Origin: an uncultured Collinsella sp.
GTDB lineage: Bacteria > Actinomycetota > Coriobacteriia > Coriobacteriales > Coriobacteriaceae
Assembly: GCA_900752425.1 (NCBI GenBank)
Contig: CAADVE010000102.1
Location: 1-5,243 of the forward strand
Direction of reading: 5' to 3'
Length of the DNA: 5,243 bases
The position numbers and the translations under genes are program-made. Below, piece after piece: positions 1 through 5,243 of the stretch. A model generated the notes under the pieces. It ran no database searches. It worked only from the letters and a program-made list of their open reading frames with translations, and was not told the DNA's origin. Position 1 is the first letter of the stretch, and each line of letters opens with the position of its first letter.

Positions 1-1953
1 CGTCTTGGCATCCGTTACGGTCGAGCCGTTGCCACTGTTGCCGTAGCCGGCCCACTCGGCATCCCAATCAGGAGTCGTCGCACTCGGGTCCACGACAACC
101 TTGTCGGGATCGGGCATGGGCGAATCGTCGGTGGTATAGGCAAGCGTGACCCTATCGCCGCTCTTGAGCGTAATCTGATTGGCGCAGAGTAAGGAGGGCT
201 CTCCATTGATATACAGGTGCCAATATTTATTGGTCGCAGCATCATAACCGTACGACTTGTCTTCGAACGGCGATTTGATGGAATTGAGGAACCAGTACTC
301 GCCACTCTGGGAGCCGTTGTACGTAACGCCCTTGGCCTTCAGAACTGCCTCAATAAGGTTCTGGGCAGTAGAGCCTTCAGGCAAAGAAACACTGCTTGCC
401 GAGCCCCAGCGAGTATTGTTGCCGTTGACATCGGGACCGATAACATCGGCGGATCCAAGCACCTGACCGGGGAGGGCATCGGCGTCAGCACCATACATAA
501 AGGTGACGGCGTCACCCTCCTGGAGCTTGTAGGCACCGGCGCCAACGTCGGCGAACTTGCCATTTACGTAGAAGCGCCAATAGCTCTTGGTCGCAGCATC
601 CCAGCCATAGGACTTACTGTCGAACGGCGAAGTAATACCGTTGAGGAACCAGCCCCAAGACGATTCGCTAGCATCGAGCTTAAGGCCGGTCTGCTCAAGG
701 AGATCCTTGGCAGTAGAGCCCGCCTTGAGACTCGTCTGACCCGTCGAAGCCCAAACCTGCTGCTTGCCGTCCTTGTCCTTACCGAGAACCTGAACAGAAG
801 CATGGACAGAATCGGACGGCAACTGGTCGCCCCAGCCACCGTAGAACCACGTGACGGTATCGCCGGCATGGATGGTGACATTGTCCGCCGTATAGTCACT
901 CGACTTGCCGTTGATAAACAGCTGCCAATAGGTCGAATAATCTTGGGGCGTACCCAGCTCAACACCGTTGTACTTAAGGCTCAGAATGAAGGAGCCCGCA
1001 GCAACGGCGTCAATATCATTCGCCTCGAGCGCGACCTTCGTAAGGTCAAGTGCGCTCGAACCGGACGTCACCACATACTGCGCATTATCGACCCAAGTCT
1101 GAGTCTTGCCCTGGGCATCGCGACCAATGACGGTCACATTTGCGGCCACCTGGTCTTTAACGACAGGGGACGAGCTACCAGCCGTATAGGCAAACTCAAT
1201 CTTCTGCCCCTGGGTGAGCTTGACGCTGCTCGCGCCAACCGAGGAAGACGCGCCGTCGACGAACAGCTGCCAGAAGGCATAAGTCGTCGGATCGTAGGCA
1301 AGCGTGCGACCATCGCTCGGGGATGTGATGCTTTCGAGGTAGAAACCGTATGCCGTGTTCGGTTCGTACTTCGCCTTGAAGCCCGTCTTCTCCTGCAGCT
1401 TAATGAAGGCATCCGCAGCCGTCGCGCCCTCGTCGAGCTTGAGCTGCGTAGGTGCCACCCAGGTCTGAGCCTTGCCGTCGGCATCGGTGCCGATAATCGA
1501 GAACGAGACCTCGACCTGCTTCTTGGCGACATCGCCGGTTTCTGTCGGGTTCTCTGTCTGGACGGCAGCCGCGGCGGCAGATCCCGCTTGGCCAGCGGAT
1601 GCCGTCGAAGACTGCTCGCTCGTGGCAGGGCTCTCCCCCGTCGCCGAGCCTTCGTCGCCAGTTGCCGCCTCAGTTGTGGCGGCACTAGCTGCAGGCGCGC
1701 TCCCGGAATCCGAAACCTCGGCCTTGCCCTGGTCGGCAGTACCGTCCGCGGCCCCCGCGCCCTCACTCGGCGTCGTAGCCTGAGCCACAGCCTCGGCAAT
1801 GCCCTCGGCGCCCTCGGCCCACAGCTGAGCCGGTGTGGTGCCAAAGGCCATCGCGAAGGCCAGGAATGCCACCAGGCCGCGCTTGGCTACGCCGCGCGCA
1901 ATTGCGCCACGGCGATGCGAGACGTGCTGGCGCTCGTCCTCAAACATATCCAT
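1..1953 (-). CDS. Secreted multi-domain DUF4430 (transcobalamin-like) surface protein, C-terminus beyond window
   Basis: Likely an exported corrinoid-binding protein. The frame is open from the ATG at 1953 to the left edge (651 residues, no stop), so the C-terminus is missing. Residues 1-26 are charged; 27-46 form a hydrophobic signal segment ending PAQLWA, with probable cleavage before E47 and no lipobox. Residues 47-143 are an Ala/Ser/Thr/Glu/Gly-rich linker typical of wall-exposed proteins. Four DUF4430-like domains follow at about 146-257, 272-371, 384-488 and 501-607. Each carries an aromatic signature (FWQLFVDG, YWQLFINGK, YWRFYVNGK, YWHLYINGE) and ends in a Gly-rich turn plus beta strand such as LQEGDAVTFMYG. 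Residues 608-651 are a Pro/Asp/Gly/Ser linker with W630, W634 and GYG. DUF4430 is known to resemble the C-terminal domain of transcobalamin/intrinsic factor, and the gene sits behind a cobalamin riboswitch; B12 binding itself is inferred. Start choice: AGGAG lies 4 bases before ATG 1953. ATG 1947 (spacing 10) and in-frame ATG 2034 are alternatives. Confidence 0.85.
   Translation of the reverse strand, partial: MDMFEDERQHVSHRRGAIARGVAKRGLVAFLAFAMAFGTTPAQLWAEGAEGIAEAVAQATTPSEGAGAADGTADQGKAEVSDSGSAPAASAATTEAATGDEGSATGESPATSEQSSTASAGQAGSAAAAAVQTENPTETGDVAKKQVEVSFSIIGTDADGKAQTWVAPTQLKLDEGATAADAFIKLQEKTGFKAKYEPNTAYGFYLESITSPSDGRTLAYDPTTYAFWQLFVDGASSSVGASSVKLTQGQKIEFAYTAGSSSPVVKDQVAANVTVIGRDAQGKTQTWVDNAQYVVTSGSSALDLTKVALEANDIDAVAAGSFILSLKYNGVELGTPQDYSTYWQLFINGKSSDYTADNVTIHAGDTVTWFYGGWGDQLPSDSVHASVQVLGKDKDGKQQVWASTGQTSLKAGSTAKDLLEQTGLKLDASESSWGWFLNGITSPFDSKSYGWDAATKSYWRFYVNGKFADVGAGAYKLQEGDAVTFMYGADADALPGQVLGSADVIGPDVNGNNTRWGSASSVSLPEGSTAQNLIEAVLKAKGVTYNGSQSGEYWFLNSIKSPFEDKSYGYDAATNKYWHLYINGEPSLLCANQITLKSGDRVTLAYTTDDSPMPDPDKVVVDPSATTPDWDAEWAGYGNSGNGSTVTDAKT
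133..453 (-). other. DUF4430 domain 4
   Basis: Residues ~501-607. It contains ADVIGPDVNGNNTRWG, the STAQNLIEAVLKAKG helix, YWFLNSIKSPFEDKSYGYDAAT, YWHLYINGE and LKSGDRVTLAYT. It holds C590, the only cysteine in the visible protein. A Pro/Asp linker to an unseen C-terminal region follows. Confidence 0.75.
229..605 (-). repeat. DNA-level duplication between DUF4430 domains 3 and 4
   Basis: The segment around 587-657 (domain 3) and that around 230-300 (domain 4) share identical stretches: TTGGTCGCAGCATC at 587-600 and 230-243, then TCGAACGGCGA and GAGGAACCAG in the same order and spacing (plus-strand sequence). This points to a relatively recent internal duplication of one domain unit. The coordinates span the two matching cores rather than exact repeat ends. 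Confidence 0.6.
490..804 (-). other. DUF4430 domain 3
   Basis: Residues ~384-488. It contains VHASVQVLGKDKDGKQQVW, the TAKDLLEQTG helix, WFLNGITSPFDSKSYGWDAAT, YWRFYVNGK and LQEGDAVTFMYG. It is very similar to domain 4 in both protein and DNA. Confidence 0.75.
841..1140 (-). other. DUF4430 domain 2 (divergent copy)
   Basis: Residues ~272-371. It keeps the opening VTVIGRDAQGKTQTWV strand and turn, the YWQLFINGK signature and the closing HAGDTVTWFYGGWG. It lacks the clear T-A-x-D helix and the GFYL/SP...SYGYDAAT segment of the other copies, so it is the most divergent of the four and may have lost or changed ligand contacts. Confidence 0.65.
1183..1518 (-). other. DUF4430 domain 1 of the surface protein
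   Basis: Residues ~146-257. The order is beta strand (VEVSFSIIG), a G(T/K)DADGKAQTW turn, helix-like TAADAFIKLQEKTG, GFYLESITSP, then FWQLFVDG and LTQGQKIEFAY. It has the full set of elements seen in domains 3 and 4. Confidence 0.75.
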
Positions 1954-1957
1954 TTGT

Positions 1958-1979
1958 CTCCTACTGTCTGTACTTGGAG
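1958..1979 (-). promoter_or_regulatory. Candidate hairpin covering the ribosome binding site
   Basis: On the minus strand CTCC (1979-1976), a 3-base bulge AAG, TAC (1972-1970), loop AGACA, GTA (1964-1962) and GGAG (1961-1958) can fold into a short stem. It pairs the full GGAG ribosome binding site of the DUF4430 gene. No U-rich terminator is seen between aptamer and start codon, so this is a candidate translational off-switch. The pairing is visible; the role is inferred, and the stem is short. Confidence 0.45.
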
Positions 1980-2062
1980 CGTCGCCTTGAGGCTGCCCCA
2001 CGTCATCGCGCATGTTGCGCTCGAGTTCCCCCATCGGGGACCCCCTTCCCTCCAGAGCCCTA

Positions 2063-2096
2063 TGCACACCGGCGGCATACGCCGCAGCCGCATGCA
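2063..2096 (-). promoter_or_regulatory. GC-rich hairpin directly after riboswitch P1
   Basis: Inner stem GCGGC-GTAT-GCCGC (2085-2072) with outer TGCA/TGCA arms (2096-2093 and 2066-2063). It begins one base after P1, where the expression platform of a riboswitch is expected. No T-run follows, so it is not an intrinsic terminator. Its outer arm overlaps the CTTGCA that could pair with the TGCAAG loop at 2209-2204. Confidence 0.45.
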
Positions 2097-2269
2097 AGAT
2101 GGGAGGCGATCCGACTTAACCTTAACGACTCGGGCGCGCCGGCCGATCTGCGACGCGAGCATCCCGAGCCAAGAGGAATTACGGTTACTGGTACAGCTGG
2201 GGACTTGCACCCCGATTCTCCCAAATGCGCAGGATAACCGCGCATTCGTGCGTCTCCGCACCACCATCT
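2097..2269 (-). ncRNA. Cobalamin (B12) riboswitch aptamer
   Basis: Read on the minus strand. P1 is AGATGG (2269-2264) closed by CCATCT (2102-2097). P2 is GTGCG-GAGA-CGCAC (2261-2248). A long hairpin has AATGCGC/GCGCATT arms (2246-2224). The conserved core follows: GGGAGAAT, the small hairpin GGGG-TGCAAGT-CCCC (2213-2199), then AGCTGTACCAGTAACCGTAA, which matches the family pattern GCTG..CC.G.AAC.GTAA. The 3' end carries a B12-box-like AGTCGGATCGCCTCCC (2116-2101), agreeing with AGYCMG....CCKNCC at the conserved positions. Order, spacing and size (~173 nt) fit the family. In known cases B12 binding to this RNA lowers expression of the gene downstream, here the DUF4430 protein, whose start is 143 nt further on. 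Confidence 0.92.
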
Positions 2270-2278
2270 AGGCCATCG

Positions 2279-2307
2279 ATTATTACCGTCAAAATGGTAT
2301 CACGCAA
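2279..2307 (-). promoter_or_regulatory. Candidate promoter of the riboswitch/DUF4430 transcript
   Basis: Minus strand: -10 AATAAT (2284-2279, 5 of 6 match), spacer of exactly 17 bases, -35 TTGCGT (2307-2302, 3 of 6). The predicted start near 2271-2273 falls just before P1 of the riboswitch, which supports it. The -35 box begins inside the T-run of the upstream terminator. A better -35 word, TTGACG (2290-2285), has no convincing -10 at the right distance. Confidence 0.5.
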
Positions 2308-2333
2308 AAGGGCCTCGCACGCAGGCGAAGCCC
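2306..2333 (-). terminator. Intrinsic terminator after the UbiB-family gene
   Basis: Minus strand GGGCTTCGC (2333-2325), loop CTGCGT, GCGAGGCCC (2318-2310), then TTTT (2309-2306). The stem has nine pairs with one U-G wobble. It lies 51 bases after the aarF stop codon and separates that unit from the B12-controlled gene. Confidence 0.85.
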
Positions 2334-2384
2334 AAGGTAAAAGCTATTGTTTGCGATAGGAAAATGCGGTGACGGCCGCAGCCT

Positions 2385-4148
2385 CTAGTGCTTGCCGCCG
2401 TGACTGTTGAGCCAGATATTGCGGCCCAGCATAAGCGCCAGCACCAGCGCGCTCACGTAGCCAAAGAAGCCGATGACCGGAATGCCGAGGACAACCGGCT
2501 CGATGCGCGCGTAGTACACCACCGACGAACCGATAAACAGGCCGGCGATAACGATAGCCATCGACATGCGGTCGATAATTCCACCCAGCTGTCGCAACGC
2601 CTTATCGCTGCTCATGATCTGCGTGTTTACCTTAAGCTGGCCGCGCGTGAGCATACGCGAAGCCAAGCCCAGATACTCGGCCGCCTCGAGCGAGCCCTTC
2701 GCCGCGCGATAACTGCTCGCTGCAAAGTCGCGGCTCATCTCGCGCATGCGGGCGTAGGTGCTCTTCTCGTTTTTGATGTGCGTCTGGATGATCTGGATCA
2801 TGTTGACGTTAGGCATGTACTCGGTCAACAGGCCCTCGAGCGTCACCATGCCGCGGGCGAACATTGTCACCACGCTCGGCAGCTCAACGTCATTTTTGCG
2901 CGCGAGGTTTAACAGCGAGGTCAAAAACTCACCGATATCCAGGTCCTTAAGGTCAAGGCCCGCAAAGTCAGCCACGATAAAGTCCAAATCGGACAAAAAG
3001 GCCGAATGGTCAAGCTCGGCCGAATCGCCGCGCGTCACGGCAAAGCGCATGAGCGAATCCTTGAGCTTGGGCACGTCGCCCTCGGCCACGGCAAAAATCA
3101 TGTCCTTGACGATACCGCGGTCGTGACTCGACATGCGCCCGACCATGCCCAGGTCGATAAAGTAGACGATGCCGTCTTTGAGGATGATGTTTCCCGCATG
3201 CGGGTCGGCATGGAAAAAGCCATCGTCGAGTACCTGCGTCGAGTAGTCCTCGACGATCGCCGAGCCGATCTTTTCCAGGTCATAGCCCTCGGCAGCCAAG
3301 CGTTTGGGATCGGCGATGGAAATACCGTCGATGTAGTCCATGACCACCACGTGTTCGGTGCAAAGGTCCAGGTAGGATTTGGGACACGACACGCCATGCA
3401 CGCTTTTGTGGAAGTCATAGAAATCGTTGAGGTTTTTGGCCTCGGCCAAAAAGTTGGTCTCCTCGCGAAACGAGGTCCACAGCTCTTCGACCACGCCGTG
3501 CAGGTCAACAAACTGATCGGTGTTGACGAACTTGGAAACGATACGCACCACCGAACGGATGATGTCGATGTCCTGAGCCATCACCTGCTGCGCGCCGGGG
3601 CGCTGCACCTTAACGGCCACGTCCTCGCCGGTCACCAGGCGGGCACGATGTACCTGCGCGAGCGACGCGCTTCCGAGTGGGTTGGGGTCGATCGCGTCGA
3701 ACATCTGCCCCAGGCGCTGGCCGTATTCCTCTTCCAGACAGCGGAGCACTACCTCATACGGCACCGGCTCTACGTCGGAGCGCAGGCGACGGAGCTCGTC
3801 GCAAAACCGCTGCGGCAAAATCTCGGAGCGGTTGGCCAGAATCTGCCCCATCTTGACGAACATGGGGCCGAGCTCTTCGAGCAGGCGGCGCAGGCGCACC
3901 GGCGTGAGGTTATCCCATACGCGGTACTTTTTGATCAGGCGAACGATCTGCCCAATGCGCTCACGACGACCTGCCGGTGTGAGCTGATACTCCTCGTCCG
4001 GCGCCATCGCGTCGGGCTCCTCGGGGACCATATCGACAGCGCGCGGCTTCTTGCGAGCGCCCGAGACAGCGGCCTCGACCTCATCGACAACCGCCGTCTC
4101 GTCACCCAAAGGATCTTGATTGTTGTAATCGGTGGTGGAATCTGCCAT
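2385..4148 (-). CDS. AarF/UbiB/ABC1-family atypical protein kinase
   Basis: Complete, 587 residues, near the usual family length. Members are atypical kinases/ATPases tied to isoprenoid quinone or lipid homeostasis; the substrate here is unknown. Visible motifs in order: the family KxGQ at K99-Q102 (VKMGQILANR), the Ala-rich nucleotide loop GSASLAQVHRA (159-169) in place of a Gly-rich loop, VAVK lysine K180, EE(T)NF..EA around 229-237, catalytic FFHADPHAGN (311-320; D315, N320) and the metal-binding IDLG (331-334; D332). Two hydrophobic segments at about 527-547 and 552-575 are C-terminal membrane helices. Residues 1-55 are an acidic, probably disordered extension. No strong ribosome binding site precedes ATG 4148. 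The start is 8 bases after the stop of the phasin-like gene, so translational coupling is likely. An intrinsic terminator follows. Confidence 0.93.
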   Translation of the reverse strand: MADSTTDYNNQDPLGDETAVVDEVEAAVSGARKKPRAVDMVPEEPDAMAPDEEYQLTPAGRRERIGQIVRLIKKYRVWDNLTPVRLRRLLEELGPMFVKMGQILANRSEILPQRFCDELRRLRSDVEPVPYEVVLRCLEEEYGQRLGQMFDAIDPNPLGSASLAQVHRARLVTGEDVAVKVQRPGAQQVMAQDIDIIRSVVRIVSKFVNTDQFVDLHGVVEELWTSFREETNFLAEAKNLNDFYDFHKSVHGVSCPKSYLDLCTEHVVVMDYIDGISIADPKRLAAEGYDLEKIGSAIVEDYSTQVLDDGFFHADPHAGNIILKDGIVYFIDLGMVGRMSSHDRGIVKDMIFAVAEGDVPKLKDSLMRFAVTRGDSAELDHSAFLSDLDFIVADFAGLDLKDLDIGEFLTSLLNLARKNDVELPSVVTMFARGMVTLEGLLTEYMPNVNMIQIIQTHIKNEKSTYARMREMSRDFAASSYRAAKGSLEAAEYLGLASRMLTRGQLKVNTQIMSSDKALRQLGGIIDRMSMAIVIAGLFIGSSVVYYARIEPVVLGIPVIGFFGYVSALVLALMLGRNIWLNSHGGKH

Positions 4149-4156
4149 CTGCGCTG

Positions 4157-4573
4157 CTACTCGGCCTCTTCGGCGTCCTCTGCGTCGTCGGGCTCAACAG
4201 ACTCGACGGGCACCGAGGTCACATTATCCTCGACCGAATCGACGATGTCGCGCACATGGGCCAAAAAGGCCGTGCGCTCGGGGGCGGTCATAACGCGGAC
4301 GCGGGCCAGGATGAGCTCGTCGAGCACGCGCTGCGCCGCAGTCTCGCCCTGCATGCCCAGGCGCTCGGTCAGGTCGGAGATGGTGCCGCCGGCCTGCTCG
4401 AACATGTCGGACACGCTGCGGGCGATATCGGGGGTGGCGGTGTCCTTGCGGACCTGCTCGCCTTTGGTGTTAAGGTCGTCGAGGACCTTCTTGCCGCCTT
4501 CGACAGCAACGGCGGCAGCGCCAAAGCCCACGTTGATGGCCCCGTTAACAAGCTGATCGAGTTTCATAACCAT
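4157..4573 (-). CDS. Small phasin-like helical protein in a unit with the UbiB-family kinase
   Basis: 138 residues, no signal peptide, soluble. Residues 1-45 have the look of phasin/PHA-granule-associated proteins: an Ala/Gly-rich amphipathic helix (GFGAAAVAVEGGKKVLDDL), then a KGE turn. Residues 50-70 (DMFEQAGGTISDLTERLG) and 80-118 are further helices with Arg/Asp/Glu periodicity. The last ~20 residues are a very acidic tail. Start: GGAG (4583-4580) is 6 bases before ATG 4573. A TTG at 4585 would overlap that site and is rejected; ATG 4567 is possible. It is followed 8 bases later by the UbiB gene, so the two are probably co-transcribed. Phasins bind storage granules or lipid surfaces, but no polyhydroxyalkanoate gene is in view, so a membrane- or kinase-partner role is as likely. 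The family call is by resemblance only. Confidence 0.8.
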   Translation of the reverse strand: MVMKLDQLVNGAINVGFGAAAVAVEGGKKVLDDLNTKGEQVRKDTATPDIARSVSDMFEQAGGTISDLTERLGMQGETAAQRVLDELILARVRVMTAPERTAFLAHVRDIVDSVEDNVTSVPVESVEPDDAEDAEEAE

Positions 4574-4608
4574 GGTTGTCTCCAATCACAAACAACTGCA
4601 TTGGCGTT

Positions 4609-4638
4609 CTTGTACCCAAGATTGAGCGAAAGCGACAA
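4609..4638 (-). promoter_or_regulatory. Weak candidate promoter for the phasin-like/UbiB unit
   Basis: Minus strand: -35 TTGTCG (4638-4633, 4 of 6), 18-base spacer, -10 TACAAG (4614-4609, 4 of 6), about 35 bases before ATG 4573. It is the best pair in the 99-base gap after the dipeptidase gene, but both boxes are imperfect and the genes might instead be read through from upstream. Confidence 0.3.
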
Positions 4639-4672
4639 AGCGTTTTAGCGCTATTCGATCGACGGGAAATCC

Positions 4673-5243
4673 CTACCTCACGTTGTCATTCATCGCGAAA
4701 GAGTTCTTCATGGCGCAGCTCGTGGTGTAGAGCACCTTGCCCAGTAGAGCATCGGTCTCCACGCGCACAAGCTCGGCGAAAGTCTCATTGGCGCGGGCAA
4801 GCTCGGCAGGCACCTCGGCCTCGGGCAGAGCGGCTACGGCAGCGTCGACGTCATGGATCTGCTTGTGGCCCATGCCACCGACCTTCTCCTGGTAGTCCTC
4901 CACGGCGCGGCCGCACTCATGAAAACGGACGTCGGCCAGCGCGCCGATCAGGCGGTTGGCCCAGTAGAAGTTTTCGGACGTCACGCGAGCCTGCGTGTCG
5001 GCATAGTACTCGGGCATGGTCTCGACGTTGGCGTACAGCGGAACCAGCGCGTTAAACGAGTTGGAGCCAAAGGCCATCCACTGCACGGCACGGTAGGCCG
5101 GCTGCGCATAGGGGCGCAGCTGCAGCACGGCGAGCTGGCTGGTGCGATTGATGCCGATGGGGCGATAGGCGCCGCGCGTGGCGGGGGGGGGCGCTCTGGC
5201 GTAACTCGGGTGAGCCGCGCCCCGTGGGGGGGGGCCGCGCACG
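4673..5243 (-). CDS. C69-family dipeptidase (PepD-like), C-terminal part
   Basis: About 165 reliable residues of a ~470-residue enzyme; the N-terminus with the catalytic cysteine lies beyond the right edge. C69 dipeptidases are N-terminal-nucleophile hydrolases that cleave dipeptides. Family-like stretches from memory: AYRPIGINRTSQLAVLQLRP, QWMAFGSNSFNALVPLYANV, FYWANRLIGALAD, and near the end LLGKVLYTTSCAMKN. The stop is TAG at 4673-4675. From about 5180 to the edge the frame stays open but encodes Pro/Arg/Ala-rich residues unlike the family and contains two C9 runs (G9 on plus). That portion may be wrong sequence, and the GTG at 5242 is not a real start. No convincing terminator follows; the next gene is 99 bases downstream. 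Confidence 0.85.
   Translation of the reverse strand, partial: VRGPPPRGAAHPSYARAPPPATRGAYRPIGINRTSQLAVLQLRPYAQPAYRAVQWMAFGSNSFNALVPLYANVETMPEYYADTQARVTSENFYWANRLIGALADVRFHECGRAVEDYQEKVGGMGHKQIHDVDAAVAALPEAEVPAELARANETFAELVRVETDALLGKVLYTTSCAMKNSFAMNDNVR
5183..5234. repeat. Two G9 homopolymer tracts at the window edge
   Basis: On the plus strand G9 runs lie at 5183-5191 and 5226-5234, 34 bases apart. No other run of this length occurs in the window. They fall in the part of the dipeptidase frame where family resemblance is lost. A contig-end sequencing or assembly artefact is the likeliest reading; a true simple-repeat tract is possible. Confidence 0.7.

Noticed and set aside
2018..2042. Hairpin TCCCC-GAT-GGGGA as a riboswitch-controlled terminator
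   Set aside because: No T-run follows the stem on the minus strand, so it does not look like an intrinsic terminator.
217..2271. Long plus-strand open frame of 684 codons
   Set aside because: It is antisense to the DUF4430 gene and the riboswitch; its product is Arg-rich and has no recognisable domain. The minus frame has a signal peptide and repeated domains.
3006..4556. Plus-strand open frame of 516 codons
   Set aside because: Antisense to the UbiB-family kinase and the phasin-like gene; composition is typical of a shadow frame in high-GC DNA.
4571..4585. TTG start at 4585 for the phasin-like gene
   Set aside because: The GGAG ribosome binding site overlaps this codon; ATG 4573 lies 6 bases after it and is better placed.
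4625..4672. Terminator after the dipeptidase (GGGATTTCCC or AGCG...CGCT stems)
   Set aside because: The stems are only about 4 base pairs and lack a proper T-run; the repeated AGCG words look like chance.
5183..5234. Phase-variable G tracts controlling the dipeptidase
   Set aside because: Position at the very edge and loss of family resemblance fit sequencing or assembly error better than a contingency locus.
1..5243. CRISPR array, tRNA, insertion sequence or phage elements
   Set aside because: No regularly spaced repeats, cloverleaf-like RNA, terminal inverted repeats or transposase-like reading frames were seen on either strand.

Overview
The window looks like chromosomal DNA from a high-GC, gut-type actinobacterium. 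A Coriobacteriia member close to Collinsella is my best guess, from remembered protein style and gene content, not from any search. Every gene I can support lies on the minus strand, so transcription runs from right to left. The long plus-strand open frames are antisense shadows of these genes.

Right edge (4673-5243): the C-terminal part of a C69-family (PepD-like) dipeptidase. Its first ~60 bases at the window edge contain two G9 tracts and do not read like the family, so they may be poor sequence. A 99-base gap follows, with a weak candidate promoter. Next is a two-gene unit: a 138-residue phasin-like helical protein (4157-4573) and, 8 bases later, a complete AarF/UbiB/ABC1 atypical kinase with two C-terminal membrane helices (2385-4148). 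A clear intrinsic terminator at 2306-2333 closes this unit.

The left part is the highlight. A promoter beginning in the terminator tail drives a ~320-nt leader that contains a cobalamin (B12) riboswitch (2097-2269). Downstream is a large secreted protein (1-1953, running off the left edge). It has a signal peptide, a ~97-residue Ala/Ser/Thr/Glu-rich linker and four tandem DUF4430 domains, which resemble the C-terminal domain of transcobalamin and intrinsic factor. Two independent signs therefore point to vitamin B12: the RNA that controls the gene and the fold of the protein. The inferred role is a cell-surface or secreted corrinoid-capturing protein made when B12 is scarce. The leader shows no terminator after the aptamer, but a small hairpin can cover the ribosome binding site, which suggests control of translation.

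The dipeptidase and the phasin-like/UbiB pair have no evident link to the B12 gene beyond being neighbours.
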